IMG/VR virus record: IMGVR_UViG_3300042691_019200
Span: 1-30,462 of that record
DNA: 30,462 nt
Direction: 5' to 3' (one strand)
Source: a virus
Shown: piece after piece, positions 16,418-23,371 of the stretch
How the letters are laid out: every line of letters begins with the position of its first letter
Numbering within the stretch: position 1 is the first letter of the stretch
Notes under the pieces: generated by a model
Told to the model about the DNA's origin: nothing
Databases searched by the model: none
The model's input: only the letters and a program-made list of their open reading frames with translations
Translations under genes and position numbers: made by a program

Positions 16418-17115
16418 GTTTCACTCGATCAGTCCCTGATACTTCGACACCTGGTGCTACTAAGAACACAGGTGTTGTTATCTTTGAGGATTATCTCTCA
16501 ACATCGATCGGTTGGGGAGTGGGATCACATAGTGGTGGTAGCATCTTGCAGTCTGGTGCATCTGTATCTAATAAGGCAGTTGGCGTCATTGCGCTCTACA
16601 CAGGAACTGGCGCAACTGGTCGTGCCGGACTCACATCTCATGTTGACGGCATTTGGTTTGGCGTCAATCGTTGGAGATTTGAAACTCGTGTAGGTGTAGA
16701 AGCACTATCAACATCTGTTCAAGACTTCACGATCAGATTCGGTTTCATGGATAGTGTCGCAGCCGATCCGACAGATGGTCACTTCTTTCGATATACGCAT
16801 GGAACAAATAGTGGAAACTGGCAATGCGTCACTCGCAATAATGGTGTCGAGACAGCGAGCAATACTCAGTTTGCTCCATCTGCTCTGTCGTCAGGTGAAC
16901 CCTATTCTGTGTTCAGTATCGATGTGAATGAGCTTGGCAACCGGATATCGTTCAGCATTGATAATCGGATCGTGGCGTCACATATCTCTGGGCCAACAGG
17001 ATCGTCACGAGCTACCGGCGTGGCATATTCCATAATCAAGAAGGCAGGGACAACACCACGATCGTTGTATCTTGATTGGACTTACATAGTCTGTAGGCTT
17101 GGAATCGATCGATGA
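16414..17115 (+). CDS. Putative receptor-binding protein with lectin-like fold
   Basis: 233 residues, overlapping the previous gene by 4 bases. The pattern WRFETRVGVEALST...FTIRFGFMD...GHFFRYTHG...WQCVTRNNGVET...SIDVNELGNRISFSIDNRIVA is typical of a jelly-roll (concanavalin-like) domain often found in phage fibres and receptor-binding proteins. It spans about residues 20-230, so the protein is essentially one domain. It probably recognises a surface glycan. The family assignment is from memory of the pattern. Confidence 0.6.
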   Translation: MSFTRSVPDTSTPGATKNTGVVIFEDYLSTSIGWGVGSHSGGSILQSGASVSNKAVGVIALYTGTGATGRAGLTSHVDGIWFGVNRWRFETRVGVEALSTSVQDFTIRFGFMDSVAADPTDGHFFRYTHGTNSGNWQCVTRNNGVETASNTQFAPSALSSGEPYSVFSIDVNELGNRISFSIDNRIVASHISGPTGSSRATGVAYSIIKKAGTTPRSLYLDWTYIVCRLGIDR

Positions 17116-17315
17116 GCGCAATCGATATCATCTGGATCATCGCATGTATTCGTCAGCCATCGTTGCGTGACTCAGTTTCGCAGCCATATGTCGATGACTT
17201 CTTTGCAGATCCAATTGCGTGGGCATCTGCGAGTCGCAACAGTACTCCTGAAGAGTCTGGTGCTATTGATTCGCTGCTCGCTGACTACAACGATGGAGTG
17301 ATTGCAAATCCATGA
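17112..17315 (+). CDS. Small unknown protein in tail module
   Basis: 67 residues, starting with a 4-base overlap with the putative receptor-binding gene. The N-terminus is hydrophobic (IDIIWIIACI), perhaps a helix rather than a signal sequence, and the rest is acidic and soluble. The overlap and coding continuity support a real gene. No function can be assigned; a chaperone or assembly factor for the neighbouring fibre is possible. Confidence 0.5.
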   Translation: MSAIDIIWIIACIRQPSLRDSVSQPYVDDFFADPIAWASASRNSTPEESGAIDSLLADYNDGVIANP

Positions 17316-17365
17316 GTATCTGTTAGCATTAGTGATCGAAGCAACTATTTGAAAGTGAGTGACAT

Positions 17366-18226
17366 ATGCCATCGATTGAATACTTGAATGACGGTGCGAC
17401 ATCGTTCAGTGGTACTTGGAAGTTGATCGACGGTACTGCTGGCACAGGATTCCAGAACGATGCTGAGTTGATCATACCTGGTGGTGGCAACTCGATCAGT
17501 GCAGGACTCGATCAATCAGCTAGCACTACAACCGGAATCCGGTACTTGGTACTTGCTGAAAGCTTCAGCGGCAATGTCGGTGACGGCACTTCTCCTCTGA
17601 TCACAGAAGCAACTGACGGATCTGCTGCTGAGTGGCGTTCAGATAATACTGAGGGAAGAATCGAGCACAACGGTACTGGTACGCTCTATGTCAAGGGTGA
17701 TACTAATGGCATCAGCAACCTGATGCAGAATGGCAATGGCCGAACGGTATTGACAGACGGTACAGCGTCATATGTGCGAGTCTTGCGTGGACTCTTCAGC
17801 TGCGCCGGAGCTGCGACGATCACAAACCTATCTGTGCTTGGTGGCACAACGACGATCGTTGCGAAGTCACCGACCAACTCTGCCGGAACAAATCTGTATG
17901 TGTTCGGCGGATCAGTGACGGTATCCAGACCATTCACAAACATCTATGTGTATGGTGGCAACCTCACAATCAATACCTACAACGCTGGTGGAGCCAGTAC
18001 CGTCTATCAGTACGGTGGCACAGTGAGTCTCGTTGCCCATGGCAACAACGCCATCACTGCCTACTACCACGAAGCAGGTACGCTCGATGCGACACGACTG
18101 CGAGTTGCGTCCACGATCACGACTTATGTGCGCTCCTTCGGATCGATCTTCACAGGCAGACCGAATGGTGCGCAGTTGACGATCACCAACAACTATCGCA
18201 AAGATCCAAATATTGGTCCGGTCTGA
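17366..18226 (+). CDS. Beta-solenoid virion protein, likely tail fibre or tip
   Basis: 286 residues with repeated short strands rich in Gly, Thr and Asn (TITNLSVLGGTTTIVAKS; TNLYVFGGSVTVSRP; TNIYVYGGNLTINTY; STVYQYGGTVSLVA). This is a ladder of about 18-20 residues per rung with a recurring aromatic-x-GG turn, as in a right-handed beta helix. Such folds are used in tail spikes and stable fibre tips. No catalytic residues are apparent. It starts at ATG 17366 after a 50-base gap with a weak GTGAG site. It could carry the host-binding surface together with the gene at 16414. Confidence 0.6.
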   Translation: MPSIEYLNDGATSFSGTWKLIDGTAGTGFQNDAELIIPGGGNSISAGLDQSASTTTGIRYLVLAESFSGNVGDGTSPLITEATDGSAAEWRSDNTEGRIEHNGTGTLYVKGDTNGISNLMQNGNGRTVLTDGTASYVRVLRGLFSCAGAATITNLSVLGGTTTIVAKSPTNSAGTNLYVFGGSVTVSRPFTNIYVYGGNLTINTYNAGGASTVYQYGGTVSLVAHGNNAITAYYHEAGTLDATRLRVASTITTYVRSFGSIFTGRPNGAQLTITNNYRKDPNIGPV

Positions 18227-18256
18227 TCCGATTCTCCGAGTGCGAAGAAGGTGCGC

Positions 18257-19489
18257 ATGAGGTTGTTGATCCGCAATGGTCGTGCCGTCGGCATCGGCAA
18301 GAAACTTCTGATCACGAACGATCGTCATTGCTGTTGCAATGATCGACCTGAGTTGGCGTATCTCTTCTGCGAATGCTGTGATGGTGATCCCTGCTTCTGG
18401 ATTGCTCAGAGAGCATTTCCGAACGGACAGATGTGCGAGCTCCTGAAGGATACAGGATCAGTAGATACTGACGGCAGACCGACATGCTATGGATTGCGAG
18501 ATATCGATAGGCTTGAGGCAGTACTCTCGCAAGATAATGCCGTCAGGCTCACTCGTGGCAATCTGCAGTGCGCAGATATCATAATGCCTTGCAACGAGAC
18601 TCTTGAGTGTCGCACCTGCCCAACTAGTTGCTGTATCTTCGGATATGTACCACGCTGCGGCCAATCCGGATCTGACTGTTGCAATCTTGGTAGTGCGTAT
18701 GAGATGGTGTACACCTACAACTACTATTTCCTTGATCAGGGAAGTTATGGATGCGAGGTGAGCACAGTGTCCGATCCGTCAGGAGGATACTCTCTGTGCT
18801 GTCAGGCATACTCCGGACTGATTCGTGAGGTGAAAGAATCTAAGACATACAGAGTCAAGCACTACAAGACTGGTGGTGCTTGTGGATTCCGAAGATCAAC
18901 CGGAAGCAATCAGTTCAGCTACCAAGAACGCAATCTGCGTCACGATGGATTCATTCGTGAGCCTATTCCGAATAGTGACCTGACTTGCATTTCAGGACTG
19001 GTCAATGGTCGCATTGAAGAGATCAACACCAGCAGTGCTGATTCTCTCATATATATCGGTCGTGGTCAGTATCCTTGGGGAACAGTCGACAACTGCAACT
19101 TTCAACGCTCTACTGGTCAGGCTATCGGATGCGCTTGGCAAACTGACGATCGAATCCTGCAGGCTGGAATGTCCTGCCTAAGTGGATTCCGGAATAGCAC
19201 ACGAATCACGAGGACAATGGCTGGCTGTTGTGATCGTGGGCCAGCGTGCTTCCGGATGCAGACGACGATCATTCAGGAATCGTACTTCGTGAACATTCTC
19301 GATCGTACAGGTTGCGAGACTACAGACTGCGGCAGCATCAGCCCACTTCTTAGACCACCTGCGCCATATGCTAGTGGCCGATTCAATATCAACCGCACTA
19401 GGGATGATCTATCTGTTACGATCAGTCCGCTGATTCAAGAGCAGTCAAAGCGTGGCTGTATGTCATGCCGATCTGCACGAGGTATCTGA
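18257..19489 (+). CDS. Extremely cysteine-rich tail-region protein
   Basis: 410 residues from ATG 18257, with GAAGAAGG just upstream (GTG 18251 also possible). I count 33 cysteines, about 8 percent, including clusters HCCC (N-terminus), FCECCDGDPC, CRTCPTSCC, DCC, CC, GCCDRGPAC and CMSC. Cysteines are spread along the chain, often in pairs, as in disulfide-stabilised or metal-binding extracellular proteins. There is no signal peptide. The late-gene position next to fibre genes suggests a virion surface protein that oxidises after lysis. No known fold is recognised. Its stop overlaps the next gene (TGATG). Confidence 0.75.
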   Translation: MRLLIRNGRAVGIGKKLLITNDRHCCCNDRPELAYLFCECCDGDPCFWIAQRAFPNGQMCELLKDTGSVDTDGRPTCYGLRDIDRLEAVLSQDNAVRLTRGNLQCADIIMPCNETLECRTCPTSCCIFGYVPRCGQSGSDCCNLGSAYEMVYTYNYYFLDQGSYGCEVSTVSDPSGGYSLCCQAYSGLIREVKESKTYRVKHYKTGGACGFRRSTGSNQFSYQERNLRHDGFIREPIPNSDLTCISGLVNGRIEEINTSSADSLIYIGRGQYPWGTVDNCNFQRSTGQAIGCAWQTDDRILQAGMSCLSGFRNSTRITRTMAGCCDRGPACFRMQTTIIQESYFVNILDRTGCETTDCGSISPLLRPPAPYASGRFNINRTRDDLSVTISPLIQEQSKRGCMSCRSARGI

Positions 19490-19899
19490 TGCTCACATTT
19501 GTAAAGATGCTCGACATTGGGCTTGATCGTCTGATCGATCTTGCGTTGCGAGACCAGCTGACTCCTGTGACGATATGGACTGCTGTGCGTGGTGGTTGGC
19601 GATATGTCGGAGCACTTGCTACTGGTGATGAAGCTCCGGCTGATATCGTCACAGAGCGTATGAAGATTTGCCTGCGCTGTCCCGCTCGTGATGAATCGGA
19701 CACCTACAAGCCTACTGTCGGCGCAGTCTACTGCGGGACAGGTCAGCCTATCGACTCTCAGCCGACTTGCGGATGCCTTGTTGCAATACGCATCAACGGG
19801 ACACCGTACCCAGCTGGGAAGAGTCTTGTTGCCTCTGAATCCTGTCCTAGACAGGCGTGGCTATCGGTTGGCCATAGAGCGCAGCCGGAGCGTGTATAG
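19489..19899 (+). CDS. Zinc-ribbon-like small protein ending the late operon
   Basis: 136 residues from ATG 19489, sharing a TGATG with the Cys-rich gene. An N-terminal helical half is followed by a cysteine-rich half with C-x-x-C (CLRC), YCGTG, TCGCL and a final ESCPRQAW. This layout resembles small zinc-binding phage proteins whose last cysteine sits in a CP-x-x-x-W motif. Role unknown; the coupling suggests it works with, or helps fold, the Cys-rich protein. Its stop codon lies in the first stem of the structured gap that follows. Confidence 0.6.
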   Translation: MLTFVKMLDIGLDRLIDLALRDQLTPVTIWTAVRGGWRYVGALATGDEAPADIVTERMKICLRCPARDESDTYKPTVGAVYCGTGQPIDSQPTCGCLVAIRINGTPYPAGKSLVASESCPRQAWLSVGHRAQPERV

Positions 19900-20091
19900 G
19901 CTGTTTGAATCGTCAGAGCCTGCTCCGATCGGTCTGCGGCCACCGATCGTTCTAGGCAGCGTATAGGCTCAATAGGATGCTCCTTGTCGCATCGTTGCAA
20001 CACCGATCCTGTTCCCGCTCTAGAAACAGGATTGATGTACATCGGAGCATCGGGAACCCTATTCCCGATCCTAGAACAGGCTCCTTGTGGC
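19898..20091 (+). other. Highly structured gap between convergent late and early modules
   Basis: The roughly 300 bases between the late stop (19899) and the early stop (20202) hold a chain of stems. These are AGGCT/AGCCT (19898-19902 with 19917-19921), CGATCGGT/ACCGATCG (19926-19933 with 19942-19949), ATCCTGTT/AACAGGAT (20006-20013 with 20025-20032) and ATCGGGAA/TTCCCGAT (20049-20056 with 20062-20069). GATGCTCC (19976-19983) can also pair with GGAGCATC (20044-20051), enclosing the third stem, and GTTCCCG (20011-20017) with CGGGAAC (20051-20057). These pairings compete. GCTCCTTGT occurs twice (19979 and 20080). No T-runs follow, so it is not a classic terminator. It may be a transcript end, a structured RNA, an origin or a packaging site. 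From about 20092 to 20196 I see nothing certain. Confidence 0.5.
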
Positions 20092-20201
20092 AAGGACTGG
20101 CATCAGGATCGATTCAGAACGCCTGAGCGTACTCCCTTGTACAAGTATCCGCATCATGTACAAGAAGAATATCGACTGCGACTGAATCTGAAGTGAATGA
20201 C

Positions 20202-20417
20202 CTACTCGTCATCCTTCTCTTGGTCGAGTCCGATCAAGTGACCATAGGTATCTCTCAGGAGTGGTATGCTCCTGATATCGTCATACAACTGGTCACGAAT
20301 CTTCTGCAGTGCCTGTCGTTCAAGCTTGGCGACTAGGTTGCGATTGAATCCCAGTTTGCGAGCAACAGCCCGATAGGTCATCAGTGGATACTGGAGTTGT
20401 TCCGGCTGCTCGTCCAC
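20202..20417 (-). CDS. Small sigma-70 region 4-like DNA-binding protein
   Basis: 71 residues from GTG 20417 (an internal ATG at 20381 is possible). Residues about 10-44 read YPLMTYRAVARKLGFNRNLV, then AKLERQALQKIRDQL. This matches the helix-turn-helix of sigma factor region 4, including the closing A-L-x-K-[IL]-R signature. There is no region 2, so it cannot be a full sigma factor. It may redirect host RNA polymerase to phage promoters, or block the -35 contact. It is the last gene of the early operon and overlaps the rusA frame by 98 bases, an unusually long overlap. Confidence 0.65.
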   Translation of the reverse strand: MDEQPEQLQYPLMTYRAVARKLGFNRNLVAKLERQALQKIRDQLYDDIRSIPLLRDTYGHLIGLDQEKDDE

Positions 20418-20766
20418 TACATGACTCGATCGTCACGATGACGCACCCACCACGACAAACCTCACCACGCTCGATGAGTAGTATGTCAATCTGCGAATCA
20501 TCTGCCCATACATGAGCATATGTCATCGAATCGAGCAATGGTTTGAGAACATTGTCGAGATCACGCCTGCGACGATCAGGTGGCTGTAGCTCGATCCTCA
20601 CATCCAGTCTGTCTCGTGACTCGATCACATATGGGTATCTGCGTTTGATCAGGTCGATGACTGATGATCGATACAGACGCCCACGCTTGCTTATCAGCAC
20701 TCTTCCCTTCGGCAGTACTCTGTAGTACTGATTGATTGATGGTGGATATGGAAGGATCAAGCGCAT
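20320..20766 (-). CDS. rusA: RusA-type Holliday junction resolvase
   Basis: 148 residues. The N-terminus PYPPSINQYYR and the block PPDRRRRDLDNVLKPLLD are diagnostic of RusA. Asp69, Asp71, Lys75 and Asp90 fall one residue before the recalled E. coli RusA residues Asp70, Asp72, Lys76 and Asp91. It should cut branched DNA made by RecE/RecT-type recombination and clear junctions before packaging. The domain ends near residue 115; the remaining 33 residues are low in conservation and lie where the next gene overlaps. ATG 20766 has CGGAG upstream and overlaps the upstream gene by 10 bases. Confidence 0.93.
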   Translation of the reverse strand: MRLILPYPPSINQYYRVLPKGRVLISKRGRLYRSSVIDLIKRRYPYVIESRDRLDVRIELQPPDRRRRDLDNVLKPLLDSMTYAHVWADDSQIDILLIERGEVCRGGCVIVTIESCSGRAAGTTPVSTDDLSGCCSQTGIQSQPSRQA

Positions 20767-21215
20767 CGAAACTCCGGCTGCACTTCGATATCGGTCAGAA
20801 GCTCCGCAGGTATGAACACGCAGAGGTTGACATCAAGCTGATTGTGCCTAGCTGATCTCTGGAATGCTTCGCATCGGAATCCTACTGGCTGTCTGCCTTT
20901 CCATTCCCACAACGCTGGTCTGCAGTATTGAATGACTCCACCCCACTCGACCACGAAGAACGCCGGAACACCCATCATATCGATCTGTTTGATCTTGTAG
21001 AGTTTGTACTGGTCAACCAGCAGTGACTTGAATCGTTTGGATCGGCATCTGATCTCAAATGAACAGCATGGCACTCGATCATCCTTGGATCGATATGCCA
21101 CACGATCAATGCCGAATCCCTTTGGCTTGACGAGCTTCTGCAATTGCCACGCCTGTGCGACTCTCATCGCAACTCTTTGTTCGTTGACAAGATCGTCAGC
21201 ATCTTCATATATCAA
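20757..21215 (-). CDS. Nuclease-like protein (possible PD-(D/E)XK fold)
   Basis: 152 residues from TTG 21215, preceded by AAGGAG. The middle reads CSFEIRCRSKRF...LVDQYKLYKIKQIDMMGVPAFFVVEWGGVIQYC. The order of a strand with Glu, a basic residue, a helix with Gln/Lys and a second strand resembles small archaeal-type resolvase or VRR nucleases, but the usual E-x-K is E-x-R here and the upstream Asp is uncertain. It sits before rusA, suggesting a role in DNA processing. The ribosome site lies in a 9-bp stem (21218-21245), so translation may be controlled. Confidence 0.5.
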   Translation of the reverse strand: MIYEDADDLVNEQRVAMRVAQAWQLQKLVKPKGFGIDRVAYRSKDDRVPCCSFEIRCRSKRFKSLLVDQYKLYKIKQIDMMGVPAFFVVEWGGVIQYCRPALWEWKGRQPVGFRCEAFQRSARHNQLDVNLCVFIPAELLTDIEVQPEFRCA

Positions 21216-21217
21216 AG

Positions 21218-21245
21218 CTTGCCACTCCTTCTCAGCAGTGGCAAG
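21218..21245 (-). promoter_or_regulatory. 9-bp stem-loop over the ribosome site of the nuclease-like gene
   Basis: CTTGCCACT (21218-21226) pairs perfectly with AGTGGCAAG (21237-21245), leaving a 10-base loop. On the minus-strand transcript the AAGGAG ribosome site spans the loop and the 3' arm, just before TTG 21215. Melting of the stem would be needed for efficient initiation. Confidence 0.5.
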
Positions 21246-21280
21246 TGTACATCAGTCTGTACTTATCATCAACTGTCGTA

Positions 21281-21640
21281 TCAGTATACCTGAGCATTCC
21301 GGTACAGGCGTGACTTCCAGACTCGCATCGGTCTGCGATGATTGCTGACTCGATCACTAACAACAAACATATCCGCAGGTTCAATCCATCCTGCTGATCT
21401 AGCCAGACGCATCACCGCACCCATCGCTCGTGGTTCGTCCGGCATCTCGATCTTTGCGGCAACGATCCGTTTGAACACCTCGTCAGATGTGAATGATTTG
21501 TAGTCACGAGCGCAGTCTGCTACTAATGGCAGCACTGTCTCGATCCATTCGAAGTGTTTGCCAGCGACTTGCCTCAGAGCGATCTGTTTCAAATCTTCTG
21601 CAATGCGCTTATTCCATCGACTGCCTGATGATCGTTTCAT
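21281..21640 (-). CDS. Winged-helix-like phage protein, function unknown
   Basis: 119 residues from ATG 21640, chosen because GAGGAG lies 7 bases upstream; an in-frame start at 21682 would enlarge the overlap. The segment FTSDEVFKRI...MGAVMRLARSAGWI...RRPMRVWKSRLY resembles a recurring small phage family with a winged-helix pattern (a helix, a glycine-led recognition helix, and a C-terminal wing with Trp-x-Ser). It probably binds DNA or a replication protein. It overlaps the upstream gene by 32 bases. Confidence 0.6.
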   Translation of the reverse strand: MKRSSGSRWNKRIAEDLKQIALRQVAGKHFEWIETVLPLVADCARDYKSFTSDEVFKRIVAAKIEMPDEPRAMGAVMRLARSAGWIEPADMFVVSDRVSNHRRPMRVWKSRLYRNAQVY

Positions 21641-21968
21641 CGTTGCGCTCCTCATGTCGTATGACATCGATCGTGTACGCATTCCATGGTGAAACTTCTC
21701 CGCACTGTCTTGTGTATACCTTGAAGAGATACATCACCTTGGAGTGACTTCGTGACCCCATGACATGTGCGATTCTTTGCCAAGTCAATTGAGCGCACTG
21801 CGGAGTGCGAGCAGTCCGGAGCAGAGCAGCAATCCTTCCCTTTGCTAGAGTGTTCTCACGAGTGCGTGGACTTCTGAGGATTCCACGATCAAATCCGATT
21901 CGTGCGAGCACGATATCCAGCAGATGCTGATCGTGAACCGAATCACTTGGCAGTATGTTGAATGTCAT
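21609..21968 (-). CDS. DnaA domain IV-like DNA-binding protein (copy 1)
   Basis: 119 residues. Residues about 34-80 contain a basic helix with an ARG/LLR pattern, then LTWQRIAHVMGSRSHSKVMY (61-80). This parallels the DnaA domain IV helix-turn-helix (S-x-x-E-I-G-x-x-F-G-G-R-D-H-S-T-V), with GSRSHSKV in place of GGRDHSTV. There is no AAA+ ATPase. It probably binds a repeated site in the phage origin, or acts as a small regulator. A second related gene lies two genes upstream (22305-22619). ATG 21968 has a strong AGAAGGAG. Confidence 0.6.
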   Translation of the reverse strand: MTFNILPSDSVHDQHLLDIVLARIGFDRGILRSPRTRENTLAKGRIAALLRTARTPQCAQLTWQRIAHVMGSRSHSKVMYLFKVYTRQCGEVSPWNAYTIDVIRHEERNDETIIRQSME

Positions 21969-22305
21969 AACTGTTCTCCTTCTGTTCTCCGATCAACGCT
22001 GCTATATCAAGCTGATCAGATCTTGTGGCTGCTTCGCAAACCAAATCCCACGCAATGCTTTGAAGTGCCGGCTGGTTTGGTGTTGTCTTGCACCAGTCAC
22101 GCCACGCAATACATTCTCGCAGTAGTGTCTGGATACACCCAACCAGTATCTTCTCACGCTCCGATGATGTTGTGGTGCGGTGCGCATTGCAGGCCGGACA
22201 ATTCACCTTCGTGATTCTCTTCTTACCGTCACGACAGATGAGCCTTGGTGTCGTCCATCGTCCTGTACCTTTGCAGTAGCTACACCGCTTGAAGTCTTCT
22301 GGCAT
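21943..22305 (-). CDS. DnaJ-type zinc-finger protein
   Basis: 120 residues. Cys8-x-x-Cys11-x-G-x-G (CSYCKGTGRW) and Cys36-x-x-Cys39 (CPACN) make a likely four-cysteine zinc site like half of the DnaJ zinc-finger domain. The rest is helical. Such proteins are common beside phage replication genes; the role may be protein-protein contact at the replisome or holding a partner. The ATG overlaps the upstream stop (TAATG), with AAAGGAG upstream. It overlaps the DnaA-like gene by 26 bases. Confidence 0.6.
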   Translation of the reverse strand: MPEDFKRCSYCKGTGRWTTPRLICRDGKKRITKVNCPACNAHRTTTSSEREKILVGCIQTLLRECIAWRDWCKTTPNQPALQSIAWDLVCEAATRSDQLDIAALIGEQKENSYDIQHTAK

Positions 22306-22619
22306 TAGTCAGACTCCTTTGCACTATCGACCAGATCGAGCTCCGGAACATCGTCACGAAACTTCCATAGTGGAGTCGCACCCTGAGCTTGAATGCGGTG
22401 ACGCACCGTACACACATTGGTATTGCACAGTTTGGCGATTCGATTCAGCGACAGCTGAGGACACTCCGGATGTACGCAGGAGCGCATCAAGCTGTATATC
22501 TGCTGACGGATCTTTACATTGCGTGGGCTTCGATCACCATACAGAACACCTGTGGTGCAATCGAGCTTGGTGAGGATCTTTGCGAGAACCTCTTGACCAA
22601 CTACATCGATATCATTCAT
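22305..22619 (-). CDS. DnaA domain IV-like DNA-binding protein (copy 2)
   Basis: 104 residues from ATG 22619, which has TGGAG 7 bases upstream; longer in-frame starts exist but lack a ribosome site. Residues about 28-76 resemble DnaA domain IV: a basic SPRNVKIRQQIYSLMRS helix, then LSLNRIAKLCNTNVCTVRHRI, corresponding to L-S-L-P-E-I-G-x-x-F-G-x-R-D-H-S-T-V-x-x-x-I. The R-D-H signature is lost (NTNVC). Together with the gene at 21609 it forms a diverged pair, perhaps from a duplication, flanking a zinc-finger gene. It is probably an origin-binding or regulatory protein. Confidence 0.55.
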   Translation of the reverse strand: MNDIDVVGQEVLAKILTKLDCTTGVLYGDRSPRNVKIRQQIYSLMRSCVHPECPQLSLNRIAKLCNTNVCTVRHRIQAQGATPLWKFRDDVPELDLVDSAKESD

Positions 22620-22679
22620 TTGACTCTCCATTCTGTCGGATGCTTCCGACTGATAGCATACTTCTGACGACATTTGTCG

Positions 22680-23363
22680 TCAACTGTTCTGTTTCGACTT
22701 CGATCTGATTGCTGCAATGACGAGTCCGGCAGGATTCTTCGCACCTGCGTTGTTACTCCGGCGTGCGTGCGAGATGATGTCATTGAAAGTCGCAGTAGGT
22801 AGGTTTGGAGCCTCTGAGAAGAGTTTCAGCCATGTGTCCTTATCGATCCAAGGCTGATCTGTCCTAAGCCACTCAGGGCGTCTAGCCAGCTTCTGAGCAA
22901 GTGCGACTAGATTTGACTCAGACTGAGACTCAACAACACCACCACCTTCTTTGTTGTTGTTGTTGTTGTTCTTATCTATCTCTTCTCTAATCTTATCTGG
23001 TTCGCAAACTGTTACGCTGCGAGCGTAACACCTCGCACGAGTCATTCTGGCTGCTGCTTGCGCACGCTGCTTCGCACTCTGTCCGTTGTGCTCCTCAAAC
23101 CTCACGATGAGCATTCCGGTATTCGTCTGCTGCAGCCAACCGACTTCTTCACACGCACTTGCAAATCCGGAACAACCAACCAGATCATCTATGACCAAGT
23201 GGTTGTATCCGGTCAGGTGTCCATCTGCAGTATGCGTATCACCAAGAGTCCATAGTGCGTAGCACAAACCTACAGCGTGCGCTCTATGAATCGACATGAT
23301 ACTTGCGATCTGCACGATCCTTGGATCTGACAGCAAGTCCGTTCGCATCTTGATCCACGCCAC
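22680..23363 (-). CDS. Replication initiator-like protein (winged-helix N-terminus)
   Basis: 227 residues from GTG 23363, with GAGGTG upstream and 8 bases after the recT stop. The N-terminal 105 residues (WIKMRTDLLSDPRIVQIASI...VGLCYALWTLGDTHTADG...VGCSGFASACEEVGWLQ...VRFEEHNGQSAKQRAQAAAR) fit the winged-helix N-terminal domain of phage replication or helicase-loader proteins. A poly-Asn run of six, encoded by a GTT/AAC triplet repeat at 22951-22970, links it to a C-terminal domain (about 150-227) that may contact the helicase. It should start replication at the phage origin and recruit the host helicase. Confidence 0.75.
   Translation of the reverse strand: MAWIKMRTDLLSDPRIVQIASIMSIHRAHAVGLCYALWTLGDTHTADGHLTGYNHLVIDDLVGCSGFASACEEVGWLQQTNTGMLIVRFEEHNGQSAKQRAQAAARMTRARCYARSVTVCEPDKIREEIDKNNNNNNKEGGGVVESQSESNLVALAQKLARRPEWLRTDQPWIDKDTWLKLFSEAPNLPTATFNDIISHARRSNNAGAKNPAGLVIAAIRSKSKQNS
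22951..22970. repeat. Triplet microsatellite (TTG)n in the replication gene
   Basis: Six TTG units plus two bases, read on the minus strand as six Asn codons. It forms the linker between the two domains of the initiator-like protein. Slippage would change linker length in whole residues and keep the frame. Confidence 0.9.
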
Positions 23364-23371
23364 GAGTCACC

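Noticed and set aside
20006-20069. Rho-independent terminator for the late operon
   Set aside because: The stems are good but no run of T (or A for the other strand) follows any of them.
19984-20196. Open frame of 70 codons (or 53 from ATG 20035) before the convergent early genes
   Set aside because: It starts at TTG or at an ATG with a poor ribosome site and runs through several strong stem-loops. The codons follow the stems, so a structured non-coding region is the better reading, though a short real gene cannot be excluded.
22951-22970. Triplet repeat as a phase-variation switch
   Set aside because: The unit is three bases, so slippage keeps the frame and only changes an Asn linker.
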